Shown piece after piece: positions 32,447-42,877 of a DNA stretch of 64,000 bases (position 1 is the first letter of the stretch; every line of letters starts with the position of its first letter). The position numbers and the translations under genes are program-made. Source of the DNA: Dichotomocladium elegans (taxonomy: Eukaryota; Mucoromycota; Mucoromycetes; Mucorales; Lichtheimiaceae); the NCBI GenBank assembly GCA_025716815.1, contig JAIXMN010000004.1:1-64000 (forward strand), read 5' to 3'. The notes under the pieces were generated by a model. It saw only the letters and a program-made list of their open reading frames with translations, had not been told where the DNA came from and searched no databases.

Positions 32447-32842
32447 TGTGGTGTTTTCGTTGTTTTTTATGGTGGACAGTTAGAATACGATGAGACTCGT
32501 GGATGTCTTTTATTCGAATGAAATCGGAACTAAGATCCTCCATCGCTACACATTTATCTACTATTTATATGATTTATGGCAGAGGTCCTAATTAGGTCAA
32601 CTGGCTACTCCGTCTTACACGGGTACTCGGAGATGGTAGCACTATTACAGATAAGGTGCTTATGTGTGTATCGGTGACCTCTATCATACGTTATATGTCC
32701 TTGTTCCTTTCAGACCATCCTCACGTCGGTAAAACCTCATAAAAACCCAGTGGGAGAAAAATAGAGGGAAAAAGACTGTGGAAATGGATCTGGTTATAAC
32801 GCGGCGTCATGGATCCTTCAATCCGTAATCACCTATGCGACA
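32447..32842 (-). repeat. element A 5' LTR
   Basis: Same sequence as 27086-27481. On the minus strand its end is followed by TTTTTTACG and the gag ATG, leaving no room for a normal tRNA primer site. Confidence 0.95.
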
Positions 32843-32847
32843 GCAAC

Positions 32848-33306
32848 TGACACTTGCAATTTGGATTTTCGCCACACAGAAGCAAATGAGTACCAGATAG
32901 CCGGTTCACTGTAAAAGTTTTTATTTTTTGGTCGTCAGATGGAAGATATCAATTAGTCCCCCGAATATTATTTTCGCAGTACCGGTTGCACAGATCCTTT
33001 GCGAGACCATTTTCATAGCATCGAACTTGCACTGGGTACAAGAATATATTTGCACCTCTGGTGATTATTTTGGTTGGTAGGACCATGTTCATAGGATACT
33101 ACTTTAATTTAATAGGGTAAAGAATATTCGTCAATAAAGAGGATTTATGCACGCTATCGGTTGACAGCTTTTACTATATAAGGAGAGACAAGGAAGACGC
33201 TCCTTGGGAGAAGAAGGTCTTTGTCCGTTTTGAAAAGGGAAGGCGCACGGCGGTCTTCGCAGAAAAGATTTTTTCATGGTGACCTTCCGCGTAATTTTGG
33301 CTGAAT
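32848..33306 (+). mobile_element. CAGGA-type TA element (copy 2), continuation of left arm
   Basis: Continues the sequence broken at 27080. TTTATGCACGC...TTGACAG..TTTACTATA, GGAAGACGCTCCTTG and following blocks match the arm of the element at 45890 (about 46370-46440), confirming kinship at moderate divergence. Confidence 0.65.
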
Positions 33307-33494
33307 GGGAGTATAGCACGCCACACTTTCAATCTGACCTAGATGGTGCACCCATCATGCTACAAACATAAAAATTATATATTCTGATAGCTCTAAATAA
33401 GGCGCATCGTGTAACAATATTTTAAACTCCGACACATATATAGTTCGCTTCGTCTTTAGGTTTCAGCTTCTTCTTCTATTATAGTATAGGTCTT

Positions 33495-34873
33495 TTATTT
33501 ACTATTTCGAACTCTTTTACTAACAGGAAGGATTTCTTCCTCACTATGCTCACTTTCACTGAGTTCCTGATCATCTACAACTGCTGTACCTACTATTATT
33601 ATGTGTGCCAAGCAACTGGATAGTTATATCAACTTACCATTGTCAACATCAGGCTCCATAGAGAGAACCTCTGTAAGGGTTGAGTGATCCTCTCTATCTC
33701 CTGTGACTAGGTGGGTCTCTAACTTGGAGAATGACACCTCTCTAAATGCTTTTAAAAGGCCAGACCAGATAGCACCTTCATATTTTCGTCTCCAGATAAA
33801 CTCAACAAGTTTCCATGGCATTGCCTTCTTGGTTCTCTGTCTAGCTGGGACATTCTGTTTAATGCCATTCCAAGTACCTATATCCATGTTAAGAATAATG
33901 AAAACGTTGCTTATATATACTGCTTACCCTCAATTGTGTTTGTGCATGCACTAGTTTTTGGGTCAACAAAGTGCAAACTATGATTCACCCTGTCAAATTT
34001 GATATCCCTTGACTCCTCTGTATCCTTGATCCAGTCATATGCCTTCCAGCAGTCTGCTATAATATGGCTCCCTAACACTTATATAAGTAAGTCTAATACT
34101 ACCAATACTAGGAACTTACCATCAAGAATATAGGTGTTTACTACTTCCTTAATAGTCTCCATGCTTCTGTCAGGAACAGTGGTCAAAAAGGCCTTTCTTC
34201 TCTTGGTCCTTTCAACACCACCAATCACCCATACACCATCCACTCTATGGCCCTTGGCATATTTTCGTTTCCCAAACTTGGATTCATCAATTTCAACAAT
34301 GATCCTTTCGCCATTTTCATCACAGCCTCCTATTAATAATGTTTAGATAAGTAATAGTTACTAGTTTCTATAACTTCCTGTATATACCAATTTGACAATC
34401 TCCAATAGTAAGGTCTGCTTCCATAAGCCTCATTAAATCAAGGATTATAGTCCTTGTTGTCTTGTGATCAATTGCCCATAGAGTAGTTTGTGCCATTAAA
34501 GGTAACTTGATCAGGTAGAAGTAGATTACACCAAGGACAATATTTGGTTTGACCTTTCTACCACCAAAAAAGGAACCAGCAAGGATAGACACAGAATTCT
34601 TTCTTCCACAAGGACAGGTTCTTGAACTGCACCTCCAGTAAGGTACCTTCCCAGTAGGTGAGACTATGGCCATTTTAGATCCTTCTGGGCAGAACTTCTC
34701 AGGATATAAGGCCCCAATATCAAGTAGCCATCTAGTTTAGACATTTTAGATATAGTAAACTACTACTACTTCTAGTTGACTTACTTTGATGCCTGAGCAG
34801 GGTCTAAAAGAATAGGTGCTATATCCTTGAAGGTGGGAGTGCTTTCCATAGTAAGTGTGGTAGGAGTAGACAT
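33495..34873 (-). CDS. IS1595-type (ISXO2-like, Merlin group) transposase, six exons, intact
   Basis: Exons 34873-34785, 34731-34388, 34329-34120, 34071-33928, 33877-33638, 33589-33495. The five introns are 48-58 nt, all GT-AG, and the exons sum to 1,122 nt (373 residues) without a stop. Starts MSTPTTLTMESTPTFKD. A Cys finger (CPEG ... CSSRTCPCGRKNS) is followed by the DDE-type core: VEIDESKFGKRKYAKG, VWVIGGVER, IIADCWKAYDWI and the NHSLHFVDP...TNTIEGTWNGIK block, then an acidic and basic tail (SEEEILPVSKRVRNSK). These are the ISXO2-like motifs of bacterial IS1595 and eukaryotic Merlin. It is the best preserved transposase in the window and may be functional. Confidence 0.85.
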
Positions 34874-35085
34874 ACAAAATAGAATGGGGGATATATACCA
34901 AGCAGGAAACTATGCCCTTTTATACATTTTTCAGGTTCTATAGATCATCAAAGATAAGCATGTGATTATCATATGATTATCATATGATTATTTCCGATTG
35001 GGTGATATTTTTATTCGATTAGTAATGAAATCTGAGATCATACAGTACATTTCATCAAGGCTTTCTACAAAAATATAAAAGTGCA
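34874..35085. other. upstream region of IS1595-like gene
   Basis: AT-rich, contains tandem ATCATATGATT palindromes (about 34970-34990). No gene. Confidence 0.5.
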
Positions 35086-35245
35086 AGCTGCAGGGGCTGG
35101 GGATTGAACCCAGGACCTTTCCATTTCGAATCCGACACCCAGGAATTAAAAAATACATGCAAAGCATAAATTGCAAAAAGCAGGGGATTGAACCCAGAAC
35201 CTTTCCATAACCCACCCAACACCCTAACCACTTCTACAGACTAAA
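35086..35245 (-). repeat. tandem tRNA-like / SINE-like sequences
   Basis: Two copies of a segment reading on the minus strand GGTT.TGGGTTCAATCCCC (pol III B-box like) preceded by GGAAAGGTYCTGGG. The better copy (35180-35245) also has an A-box-like GTGGTTAGGGTG. They do not fold as full tRNAs, so a tRNA-derived SINE head or relic is more likely. Confidence 0.55.
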
Positions 35246-35691
35246 CAATTTGGGAGCCTTCAAAAACATATGGTAGATGAGGCAGTCATGCACCTTGATT
35301 TTGAGGTTTCACGGGCTTTGTATCACCTTAATATAGTAGGGACGACTTTCACATAAAGATTGCTGTATTTATTGCTATAGTTATGCAGCTAAAATATTGT
35401 AAAATTGGCATTGAAAAGAAAATGGTCATTAATTGCTGAAAAATAGTAGATTCAGGTACTAAAAATGAATGACAAGTTATAAAAGTTTTCCAGAAATAGA
35501 TCATAACCATTCAGGGAGTATGGTATGGTGTGTTTATAGATAAAACAAGAAAAAACAAGTTTTCTAGGGGAGTGCCATAGTTAGCGGGGTTTGAAATGAT
35601 CATTTTTGGATTCCCCGACCCATTTTACATATATAGGCAACGTTGTGTAACACAATCATATATATTATTATAGTAATATATAGATATATAT
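35246..35691. other. AT-rich sequence, no gene
   Basis: About 450 bp, includes TA-rich stretches (35660-35695). Nothing recognised. Confidence 0.5.
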
Positions 35692-35962
35692 ATTTAGAGT
35701 GTGGCGTGTTATACTCCCAGAGATCCGTAATTTTTTCCTTGGTCCTCTTCCGCGTAAGTATTTTTTTTCTTAATACAACATTCACACAATTACACGGTCA
35801 CCGCTACTGATGGTGAAGTCGCCGCCAAATATCCTGGTGCCAAGGAAAGATTGACGTTAAGACGGCATTTTGACGCGTAATATAGTCAAGACGATGAGCA
35901 CCCTGCAGCTATACGTATTTCCATCGTTTGTAATCCGCGATTGGGTGACATTATTGCAGTAC

Positions 35963-35968
<6 letters not shown>

Positions 35969-36001
<33 letters not shown>
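35969..36001. repeat. (CT)n microsatellite
   Basis: About 16 CT units in a row followed by CCCCTG. Confidence 0.95.
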
Positions 36002-36003
<2 letters not shown>

Positions 36004-36019
36004 CTGCTCTAACGAGGCT

Positions 36020-36165
36020 TCCTTATGCAGACGTTAAGAAACTGCCTGCTGCTCTCTTACAACGCATCCAACAGACTTGGGACAGAAAGGAACGCGTACA
36101 TACTGCAAAGAATGCGAATGGCAGCGTGGAAAAGATCACGCAGAAAAAAATAAAAACCGAGGTAA
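36020..36165 (+). pseudogene. possible coding remnant of unknown gene
   Basis: The plus frame reads ADVKKLPAALLQRIQQTWDR and KNANGSVEKITQKKIKTE before a donor-like GGTAAT. A shorter open stretch (DGEVAAKYPGAKERLTLRR) lies near 35810-35880. Both look like diverged coding sequence, but no family is recognised. Confidence 0.3.
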
Positions 36166-36330
36166 TCTTTGGAAGGATTGAAAGCGATACGAGGATTTGA
36201 AAGAAAGGAATGGCGCATTGCACGCCTACATCAGCATGGTGAAAATAATCGAGAATCAAACGAAATCATTGACGAAAAAGTGATGGTAATGAAACAGAAT
36301 CCAAAACCATCCAAGAAGGAAAAGCGCTGT

Positions 36331-37747
36331 TTATTCGCTTGGAGAGGGGACCGTGATGAAGCTGAATGCCTCACGAATAGCATTCAAGCACGTCTCACTG
36401 GGCAGATTTCTGGCTGTAGCTTCCAGCTGCTGAGAGACGCGATCTCTGTCACCAGTTTCTTTGTGCCGCGGGCACAACTCTTGGACTTTGCCGAGGACGG
36501 CCTCTGCCGGGTTCAACGTCCCAGACTGAAGAGGAGGGAGAAAGAATGCAATGAAGCCGTACTCCATTGCCAAAGCCGTGATCTTGTTCGCCGTTGTATC
36601 TGGCATTGCGTCAAATACCAGCTTCGGATTCTCGCAAGGGACATCGTCGAAATAATCAATGACCTTCTTGACAAAGGCCATCATATGCTCTTCTGTAGTT
36701 TGGAGAGCAGGGGAGCGCACGGTTGTCACGACGACGTTGTACGCGTTCATTGCCAAGAAGAAGGAATGAGAAGGCACACGGTCGTCATTCTCCATTTGTG
36801 CCTTTTTAGGCGGTGCCTTGTTCCAAACCTTGCTCGGCCGGATACGCCAAGCAGCTTCACCAATGAAGACACAATTCGTTTCAGGGGAAACATGTCCCCG
36901 CTCCATCCTCTGACGTACGTTTTCAATGACGGTCGCAACAGATTCCTCTGGAGCAGGTCTAGCTTCACCTGGATATGAGAGGCACCGCTGCATCGCGACC
37001 TTGCAGTTCTTGCGAAGGAACGAGACAAGAGTTGTCTCGGCATACTTGCCGCTGCCGAACTCCCCACTCGTCACCTGCGCAGCTTCCAAGATGCTACGGG
37101 CCTCAGAAACAGAAAGCGCGGGATTCTGATCCATTGCCCTGATGATTATCTTTGCCTGATCAGGGCCAAGTTCTGCGCCGCCGGAACGACCTCTTCGGAG
37201 ATTCTCAATTCTCCCTTCCTCATAGTATCACTTGCGGAGGGATCTCAGCGTGCTCACGCTGACGCCCAATCGTGCAGCAATGGTGGAAGGGCCCGCACTG
37301 GTGTCCAGCATGCTATTAAGAGCATGCACTCGACGCTCGTACGACATAATATCGTAGGTCTTAGCCCTCGAAGTTTTCACCTGCTGCTTCCTTTTGTCAG
37401 TTCCTCTCGCCAGAGGTCTTGTTCTTTCCTGTGGGTCTTGATCTTCTTCCATGATTTCGCCACCTAAGATGAATAATAGTAAATTGTCAGTACCTTAGAT
37501 TCATAGGCACGATGTCTTACTTTGACAGGATGACGACTCTTCAGCTTCGTTGTCCCCGAGAGCGATAGCTTCTACTTCGTACACATTCAATATACTGTAT
37601 GTTATCCAAATCACTTTAGAAACATGAAATACCATTGGAATCAGCGTCGTCGATTGTCATGTCGGACATTGTTCTTGAAAGCTGGCGAATGAGCCTAGGC
37701 TCGGCATGCTTGCTGGTGTTAACTGCAGTAGCATTCGAGGAAGACAT
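36331..37747 (-). pseudogene. IS630/Tc1-like DDE protein lacking the first Asp, three exons, one TGA
   Basis: Exons 37747-37633, 37574-37521, 37463-36331; introns of 58 and 57 nt, GT-AG, phases consistent. N-terminal HTH (STIAARLGVSVSTLRSLRK), then an in-frame TGA (37228-37230), a second HTH-like region (GPDQAKIIIRAMDQNPALSV) and an RNase H-fold core in IS630/Tc1 order: CVFIGEAAWRI (family usually has Asp where Gly stands), LVFDAMPDTT (second Asp present), FFLPPLQSGTLNPAEAV (Glu present). The first catalytic Asp is missing yet the rest is well kept. Gene B of the element at 38574 has the same loss. Confidence 0.7.
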
Positions 37748-37975
37748 GGCAATTGGTAGCTTTTCAAGAATTCGGGGTAAAGTTTGTGCTATCTGAAAGA
37801 AGCAAGCTTTTATGAACTTGGCTCCTGTAATTTTAAGATGGCGATACAGTCCTCAAGAAGTTAACATCACACTTTTGTTCTAGTGGATATGTCTATTCCG
37901 TTCTTCGATGTGCAGTATGCAAACTTTCTTATAACAGTAGAAAAAGAAAGAAAAAGACCAAAAAGAGCGAAACTA

Positions 37976-38189
37976 AAGCATATCCTCACGTTCAAGGCAA
38001 GGAGTGAAGAAAGTAGTTGCATGGCGTGCCCATCCAGCATAATCCTCTGCGCGGACTTCTGCAATTGCTTGGGTCAGGCGGTCGTGTAGCATCGGTGCAT
38101 TCTCGGGATCAAGGCCAACTGCTACACGTCGAAATATCGCCTTCACCTTTGAGAAGAATTCTTCAATCGGATTAAGGAATGGGGAATAT
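37976..38189 (-). pseudogene. C-terminal fragment of canonical IS630/Tc1 transposase
   Basis: Starts at the LTR B border with YSPFLNPIEEFFSKVKAIFR, the standard block around the third catalytic residue (PYSP-LNPIE), and ends CLEREDML. Everything upstream is lost where LTR B begins at 38190. It sits just upstream of, and on the same strand as, the divergent DDE gene at 36331-37747, so the two may once have been a pair in one element. Confidence 0.85.
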
Positions 38190-38573
38190 TGTAATGGTTT
38201 GAGAGCTGGATTGAGACAGGACAAGAAGGGTGTTAGGTGCTTTCCAACAAGACAAGACAAGACAGGACAAGACCAATAGGACAGGACAGGACAGGACAGG
38301 ACCGAAGCACAGAGGCCAAGAGAAGAGTTGAACCAGAAGGAATCGTATGGAAACGAAGAAACAAGATAACTGATTGCTCTTTTACTATTGATATTACTTT
38401 GGCTATATATATAGGTATGTGCATATGACTATGGTGAAGAAAGTATTGATGACAATAATTACGATAAGGAGATTTGGATGTCTAGCTATGGGCTTCGCTG
38501 ACGATCGATATAGGAGATTTAGTGGGAAACCGATCAAGGGTCATGGTAGTGGACTTCGTTGACGATCGATATA
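38190..38573 (-). repeat. element B 3' LTR, left part (interrupted)
   Basis: Plus strand TGTAATGGTTTGAG... through a (GGACA)n run near 38265-38300 to GACGATCGATA, where a TA-target element enters. The remainder is 44021-44071, ending GGTCGTTACA. It has a partial internal duplication of the GACTTCG-TGACGATCGATATA block not present in the 5' LTR. Confidence 0.88.
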
Positions 38574-39714
38574 CGGGACTTTTCACAAGAAGTTTGCATT
38601 TTGTAAAAGTTTTTCGGACACGGTGATAGTTATCCGAAAACTAGGAAGTGAAAATCGGATATGGTGTTGTTGTAATTCGGAAAGCTCGACTTGATTTTTC
38701 ACGGTCGGGTTCAAGGTTTATCCAGAAACGAGAACCGAATTTTTCGGAAATCCTCACAATGCTTTTTCGTAGTTGGAGAACTCAATTTTTCGGACAGGCG
38801 CAAAGCTTTCTTTCGAACTAGAGGATTTGATTCATTCGTTCTCTGACAGACATTTCATTCGGAAGCCTGCACTCTGTTATCCGCAAAACGTCCCTCGATT
38901 TATCGTAATCATCCACTGAGAGCATTCGGACGAAGTCTTTAAATAAATCGCGGTTGTATATACAATTCGAAGTTGTACAATGTTGTTCGGAAAGAAGATG
39001 GCTTTTATTCGGAAAGGAGTTAAACTCGCTATGCTTCTGTAATGCACTCACATGGGTATAGTTATTTTTAGTTTCTCCACTAGTGATTGAGCAGGTCGAA
39101 TGGAGGTGTCGATTACAGCCGAGGGATTGGGGCTACAAGAAAAAAAGCGACTGCCGTAAGCAGCGAAAAATTTTACTATTTTTACTGTGGGAAGTAGAAC
39201 GGAAAATATGTGTTCCCTTCCCTTCATCACCGTCCTGAACGTTTCACTCCCAAATTCCGCACGAGTTCTCAGTCGACATAGTACTGCTGCAATAATGTGA
39301 TAAATGCCTACGCTCGTCCCTGCAATAAATCGCTTTCATCCCGGCACATTTTACAAGCAGCTAAAGCTCTGATTTCATGGCAGCAAAGTCGTTGATTTGT
39401 GTCCTTGTAAACGCATTGGCCGGGAATGTCATATAGTACGTCAGCATGCTTGTTAACACCATTGGATCAGACAGCATTACTCCAGAGATTTATCTATGTA
39501 GTTGTAACCACAAGTTTGAATTACATGGAGGCGGTATAGGTGAGTGTCTCTCATACGATACCATAGAAAATGGTGAACATATCCTCCAGTGTCCCTGAAA
39601 TATTGTTCCTACGTCGTTATCTCTCAACATGACGGGTTGGCCCTTTTTACATACATGTTATGATTAAAGGTGACAGTGGGTTGGTACAAGGAACGGTGGA
39701 CGGTGCTTTACCGT
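38574..39714 (+). repeat. left long inverted arm of TA element copy 1
   Basis: 1,141 bp. The first 450 bp carry at least ten TTCGGA / TCCGAA words in both orientations, likely protein-binding subterminal repeats. No gene. Confidence 0.9.
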
Positions 39715-40193
39715 TTCCTGTGATTTCAACTTTGAAGCTATTCGATTTGGAGTAATGGTGTTCGAGAGCCTTTTGCTTCCACCTTCGGGGTGGAACACGC
39801 TTTTTATGGAGATTTTACGAAACGACTTGATCATGTCAAGCGTTAGAGTAAATACCATTTCTTTTAGCGGTCAACAGTTGTTTATTGTGTCAGATGTTCT
39901 GTATCATGGTTTGACGTAATCCCAACAGCAAACTATTATTTTTGAAAATATCCGGATATCCCTTTGCACAGCGTCTGTATCCTCTCCCGTAATCTCGGCA
40001 ATAATCATGATCCATCCGAGGATAGAGGGACAGGAAGCAAATGCGGAGGTCGTAAGGTTCCACTTGCTGATGTACCGCGTTGTACAAACGTAAGGATCCA
40101 TATCATTGAACTAACGCGCCGACCTTACAGAGAACCTCTCTTCTCCACCTTTCGTTCAGTTAATTCGCAGTAGAGCAAGTATCTCCTGTGACG
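39715..40193. other. upstream region of gene A
   Basis: Interior of TA element copy 1, about 480 bp, no gene recognised; expected promoter region. Confidence 0.5.
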
Positions 40194-40916
40194 ATGGCAA
40201 AAGTTAAAAAAGCAAATGGCAAGGGGGGAGCAGCAAACAAGTCGGCGATACGAAAACGGTCAACTAGGAAACTTGGTCCAACTGCAGAGCAATTGGAGGC
40301 AGCTATTAGGTCATTAACTTCTCTTGTGGACGATGTCAATGACCTAAAACAAGCAAGGGCATCCTCTGCGCAGGTGAATGTACCGTTATCTAATGAAGAT
40401 GACCAGACAACCGAAGCAAGTCAGGATGTAGAGCCGACGCCAATCCTCGATGAAATGCTCCGACGGATCCCGGAGTTTACCCTTTTGGATGACCCAGATG
40501 TGGAACCTGTGCTAATCCTGGAACAGGATATTTCATCAGAATCTGTGGAAGAGATTATGGATGCCGTAAAATGCTTGCAACTAGAAGACCGTGTTTGTAA
40601 GTGATAGCTATCTTTCTCTATTATTAACGTATCAACCAACTATGAAGCACCAGCCGAGCTCGCCAATATTCCAAGAGGTGAATTACAAGAGCCACCGCAA
40701 TACGATGGCAGCGCAAGCAAGGTACCCGCCGATGCTGAATGCAGTTGGTCGGCACTCACCGAGCCCATACTGGCAAATCGATCAAAGACCTATATGACAG
40801 TTTCTCAGTCTGCATTGAGAAAAGCAATGCTATATGAGTGCCGGATTGTGATATCAAAGATAGAGAAGGTGGAGAAAAGTGTTCAGAAGTGGTTGGCGTC
40901 AAAAAGAAATGTTTAA
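40194..40916 (+). CDS. TA element copy 1 gene A, unknown accessory protein, 2 exons
   Basis: Exons 40194-40596 and 40648-40916; the intron is 51 nt with GTAAGT donor. 223 residues. Very basic N-terminus (AKVKKANGKGGAANK ... RKRSTRK), a helical segment (LEAAIRSLTSLVDDVNDLK), an acidic middle, and a C-terminus with helices (SALRKAMLYECRIVISKIEK, VEKSVQKWLASKRNV). No known domain recognised. The strand, close spacing to gene B (74 bp) and position inside identical arms suggest an accessory mobility or DNA-binding factor (inference). Confidence 0.75.
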
Positions 40917-40990
40917 AAGTTTATTATATATTCTCCCCATCCCTTCATAAGAGATTCTTCCTCTCTCTTTCCACCTTAACCCATCGCTCA

Positions 40991-42784
40991 ATGACCACAT
41001 CCAAATTTACCAAAACTCGAAACATCTCAACTCGTTCCTCGGGTAGAATTTCAAAACGTACGCATCGACTTGCTATCCATTCGCGCGCTGCGGGCAATAA
41101 CCTTTCAATTGATACACCCAACCTTGTTGATACCTTGAACTCTCTGGATCTTCGCCAAGTCACTCCCCACGAAGAGCTGGATGAGAGTACAGATGTTGAG
41201 CGTGGTTTGTTATTTGTTACTCTCATAACCTGACGTACCCGCTAAATCAAAGTAGACGATGACGCTATGAGCGAAGACGAGGATGAATCCCGTTTCCTCC
41301 AATATCGTTTCGCAGCAGATGAGTCTGAGTCAGACTATAGTAGCAGCAGCAAGGAAGAAAGCAGTGGTGGCAGCGTCGACGACGACAGTGATGACGGACA
41401 TGCTGTGGATGTAGCGATAACTGCGCCAGCTCACGAAATGCTGGGCATGGAGTCATTGCTGCCGGCCATCAGAGCGCCGATGCCGCCTACCTTCAATTCC
41501 GAAGTGATTGAACAAATGCAAATCGTCCCGGTACGCGCTGCCGAGAAAAAGACTCAGGTAAAGAATGGGCCGAACCTAAGCGAGAAGGAGATCAAACGCA
41601 TAATCCATTTAGCAATTTTATGCGGAATGACACATGCTGAGACTGCAAAGATCGTGGGCACCACACGACAGAATGTCGGCCACATCCTTCGCCGATTCAC
41701 TGCATCTGTTCGTCGAGTTCGTAGCAAGAAAGTCTCAACCAGCAGAAGTTTGACTGCATCAAAAACGAACAAGGTGTACAAGCGAGGTGACAAAACCGGG
41801 TATAAGCGTCACAACGCAGAAGTAGTCAAGGCGGCGATGGAGAAGTACATCCTGTGCGGTGTCCCCATGGCTGAAGCCGCCAAGTCTGCGAATATGGCAG
41901 TGTCGACGTTCTCGGACCACGTTGCTCGTTACCAGTTGGAGCAAGAATCGCCTAAAAAGCGAGGCCCGAAAGCCAAGGCTCCGTTCAGCAAGGCCATGGT
42001 TAGAGTGATTCTGGAGTACGTCGATACTCACCCAGTTTGCGCTGTTGACGATGTGTTATCGCATTGCATGGAGGAAGACGTCGATGGGCTCCCTTCGCGC
42101 GTGGCACTGCAAAGATGGCTACAAAAGAATGCAAGATTCACATTTCAGCGAATGAAAAGCTTCAATGTGGAGCCGTCGATCGAAGCGGCGCATGAGCACG
42201 AAAGGCAATTCAACCGATTGTCAGCCAGAGCTGAATTTGAACCTGACAAGAATGTCGTGTTTGTCGCGGAAGTGGCATTCCTGGTGAATGGGCGGCGCAC
42301 ATACCCAGCACGCTCCACCGAATCGTCTTCGCAGACAGCCGATGTGGGCGATAAAAAGCCACACGTGTGCCTTCTAATTGCGTTCGACCACACTGGCATC
42401 GTCACGACTGCGTCAAAATCTCTCGAAGGACGCGTCACCAAGGACGAATTTATCCAATTCGTTGCTGACATTGTGGCGATTTTGGACGCCGAAAAAAGGA
42501 AGGATCTGTTTCTTGGATTTGATCCTCTCCCAGCTGAGGTGGCAGCGCCGGTATTTCAAAAAGCCAAGGAGAAGGGGCACACCCCTTTCATTTTTCCAGC
42601 GCAGGTGTTGGCTTGGAACCCTGCTGAGTATTTGGTACGGGACTTGCTACTTTGCTGCAACCGACAGCTGTCTTCTGGAAAAAGGCAATCAGCCGAGGAT
42701 CGCTTTGATGCCGTCTTTGAAACCATATCGCCATCAAAATGCCAAGACTATATCTTCCTGGCCTTCCCATCCGCTTCAGATTAA
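40991..42784 (+). CDS. TA element copy 1 gene B, IS630/Tc1-like protein lacking the first Asp
   Basis: Exons 40991-41204 and 41253-42784; the 48-nt intron restores frame (DVER-VDDDAMSEDE). 581 residues without a stop. Acidic N-terminus, then two helix-turn-helix units (MTHAETAKIVGTTRQNVGHI; VPMAEAAKSANMAVSTFSDH) and a PRD-like segment (MVRVILEYVDTHPVCAVDDV). The RNase H-like core follows: VVFVAEVAFLVNGRRTYP (Ala where the family has Asp), DLFLGFDPLPAEV (second Asp), LAWNPAEYLV (NP-x-E). The open frame is long and spliced, so it appears maintained despite an incomplete triad. It may be a regulator or companion of an active transposase rather than the enzyme. Confidence 0.8.
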
Positions 42785-42877
42785 TAAAATCATTTTGCTC
42801 ATTTATTAAATACTCATACTCTACTCGGCTGTATCCTGTCAACTTGTATACATACTGACGATCGAGCATTCACAGAC

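Larger units (their letters stand above)
27086..32842 (-). mobile_element. Ty3/gypsy chromovirus A, full length, TSD GCAAC
   Basis: 5,757 bp, two 396-bp LTRs in which I see no difference, GCAAC at 27081-27085 and 32843-32847. Minus strand: gag, protease, RT, RNase H, integrase with C-terminal chromodomain. The identical LTRs point to a very recent insertion. Three solo LTRs of the same family are in the window (8491, 15925, 58671). Confidence 0.96.
33307..35718 (-). mobile_element. IS1595/Merlin-like DNA transposon (tentative borders)
   Basis: 27-bp inverted repeats, 24/27 identical (GGGAGTATAGCACGCCACAC... at 33307; inverse at 35692-35718), flank an intact IS1595-type transposase gene. No matching 8-9 bp duplication is seen at these borders, so the exact ends are uncertain. 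Confidence 0.6.

Noticed and set aside
35086..35245. True tRNA genes at the two GGGGATTGAACCCAG sites
   Set aside because: The T-arm-like part is good, but no acceptor stem or anticodon arm pairs properly; relic or SINE is the better reading.
33270..35770. Direct repeat CCG.GTAATTTT on both sides of the IS1595-like element as its target duplication
   Set aside because: Imperfect, too long and not adjacent to the inverted repeats; could be chance.
38265..38300. CRISPR-like array at the (GGACA)n runs (also 53062-53101)
   Set aside because: Uniform pentanucleotide microsatellite within LTR B, no spacers, eukaryotic setting.
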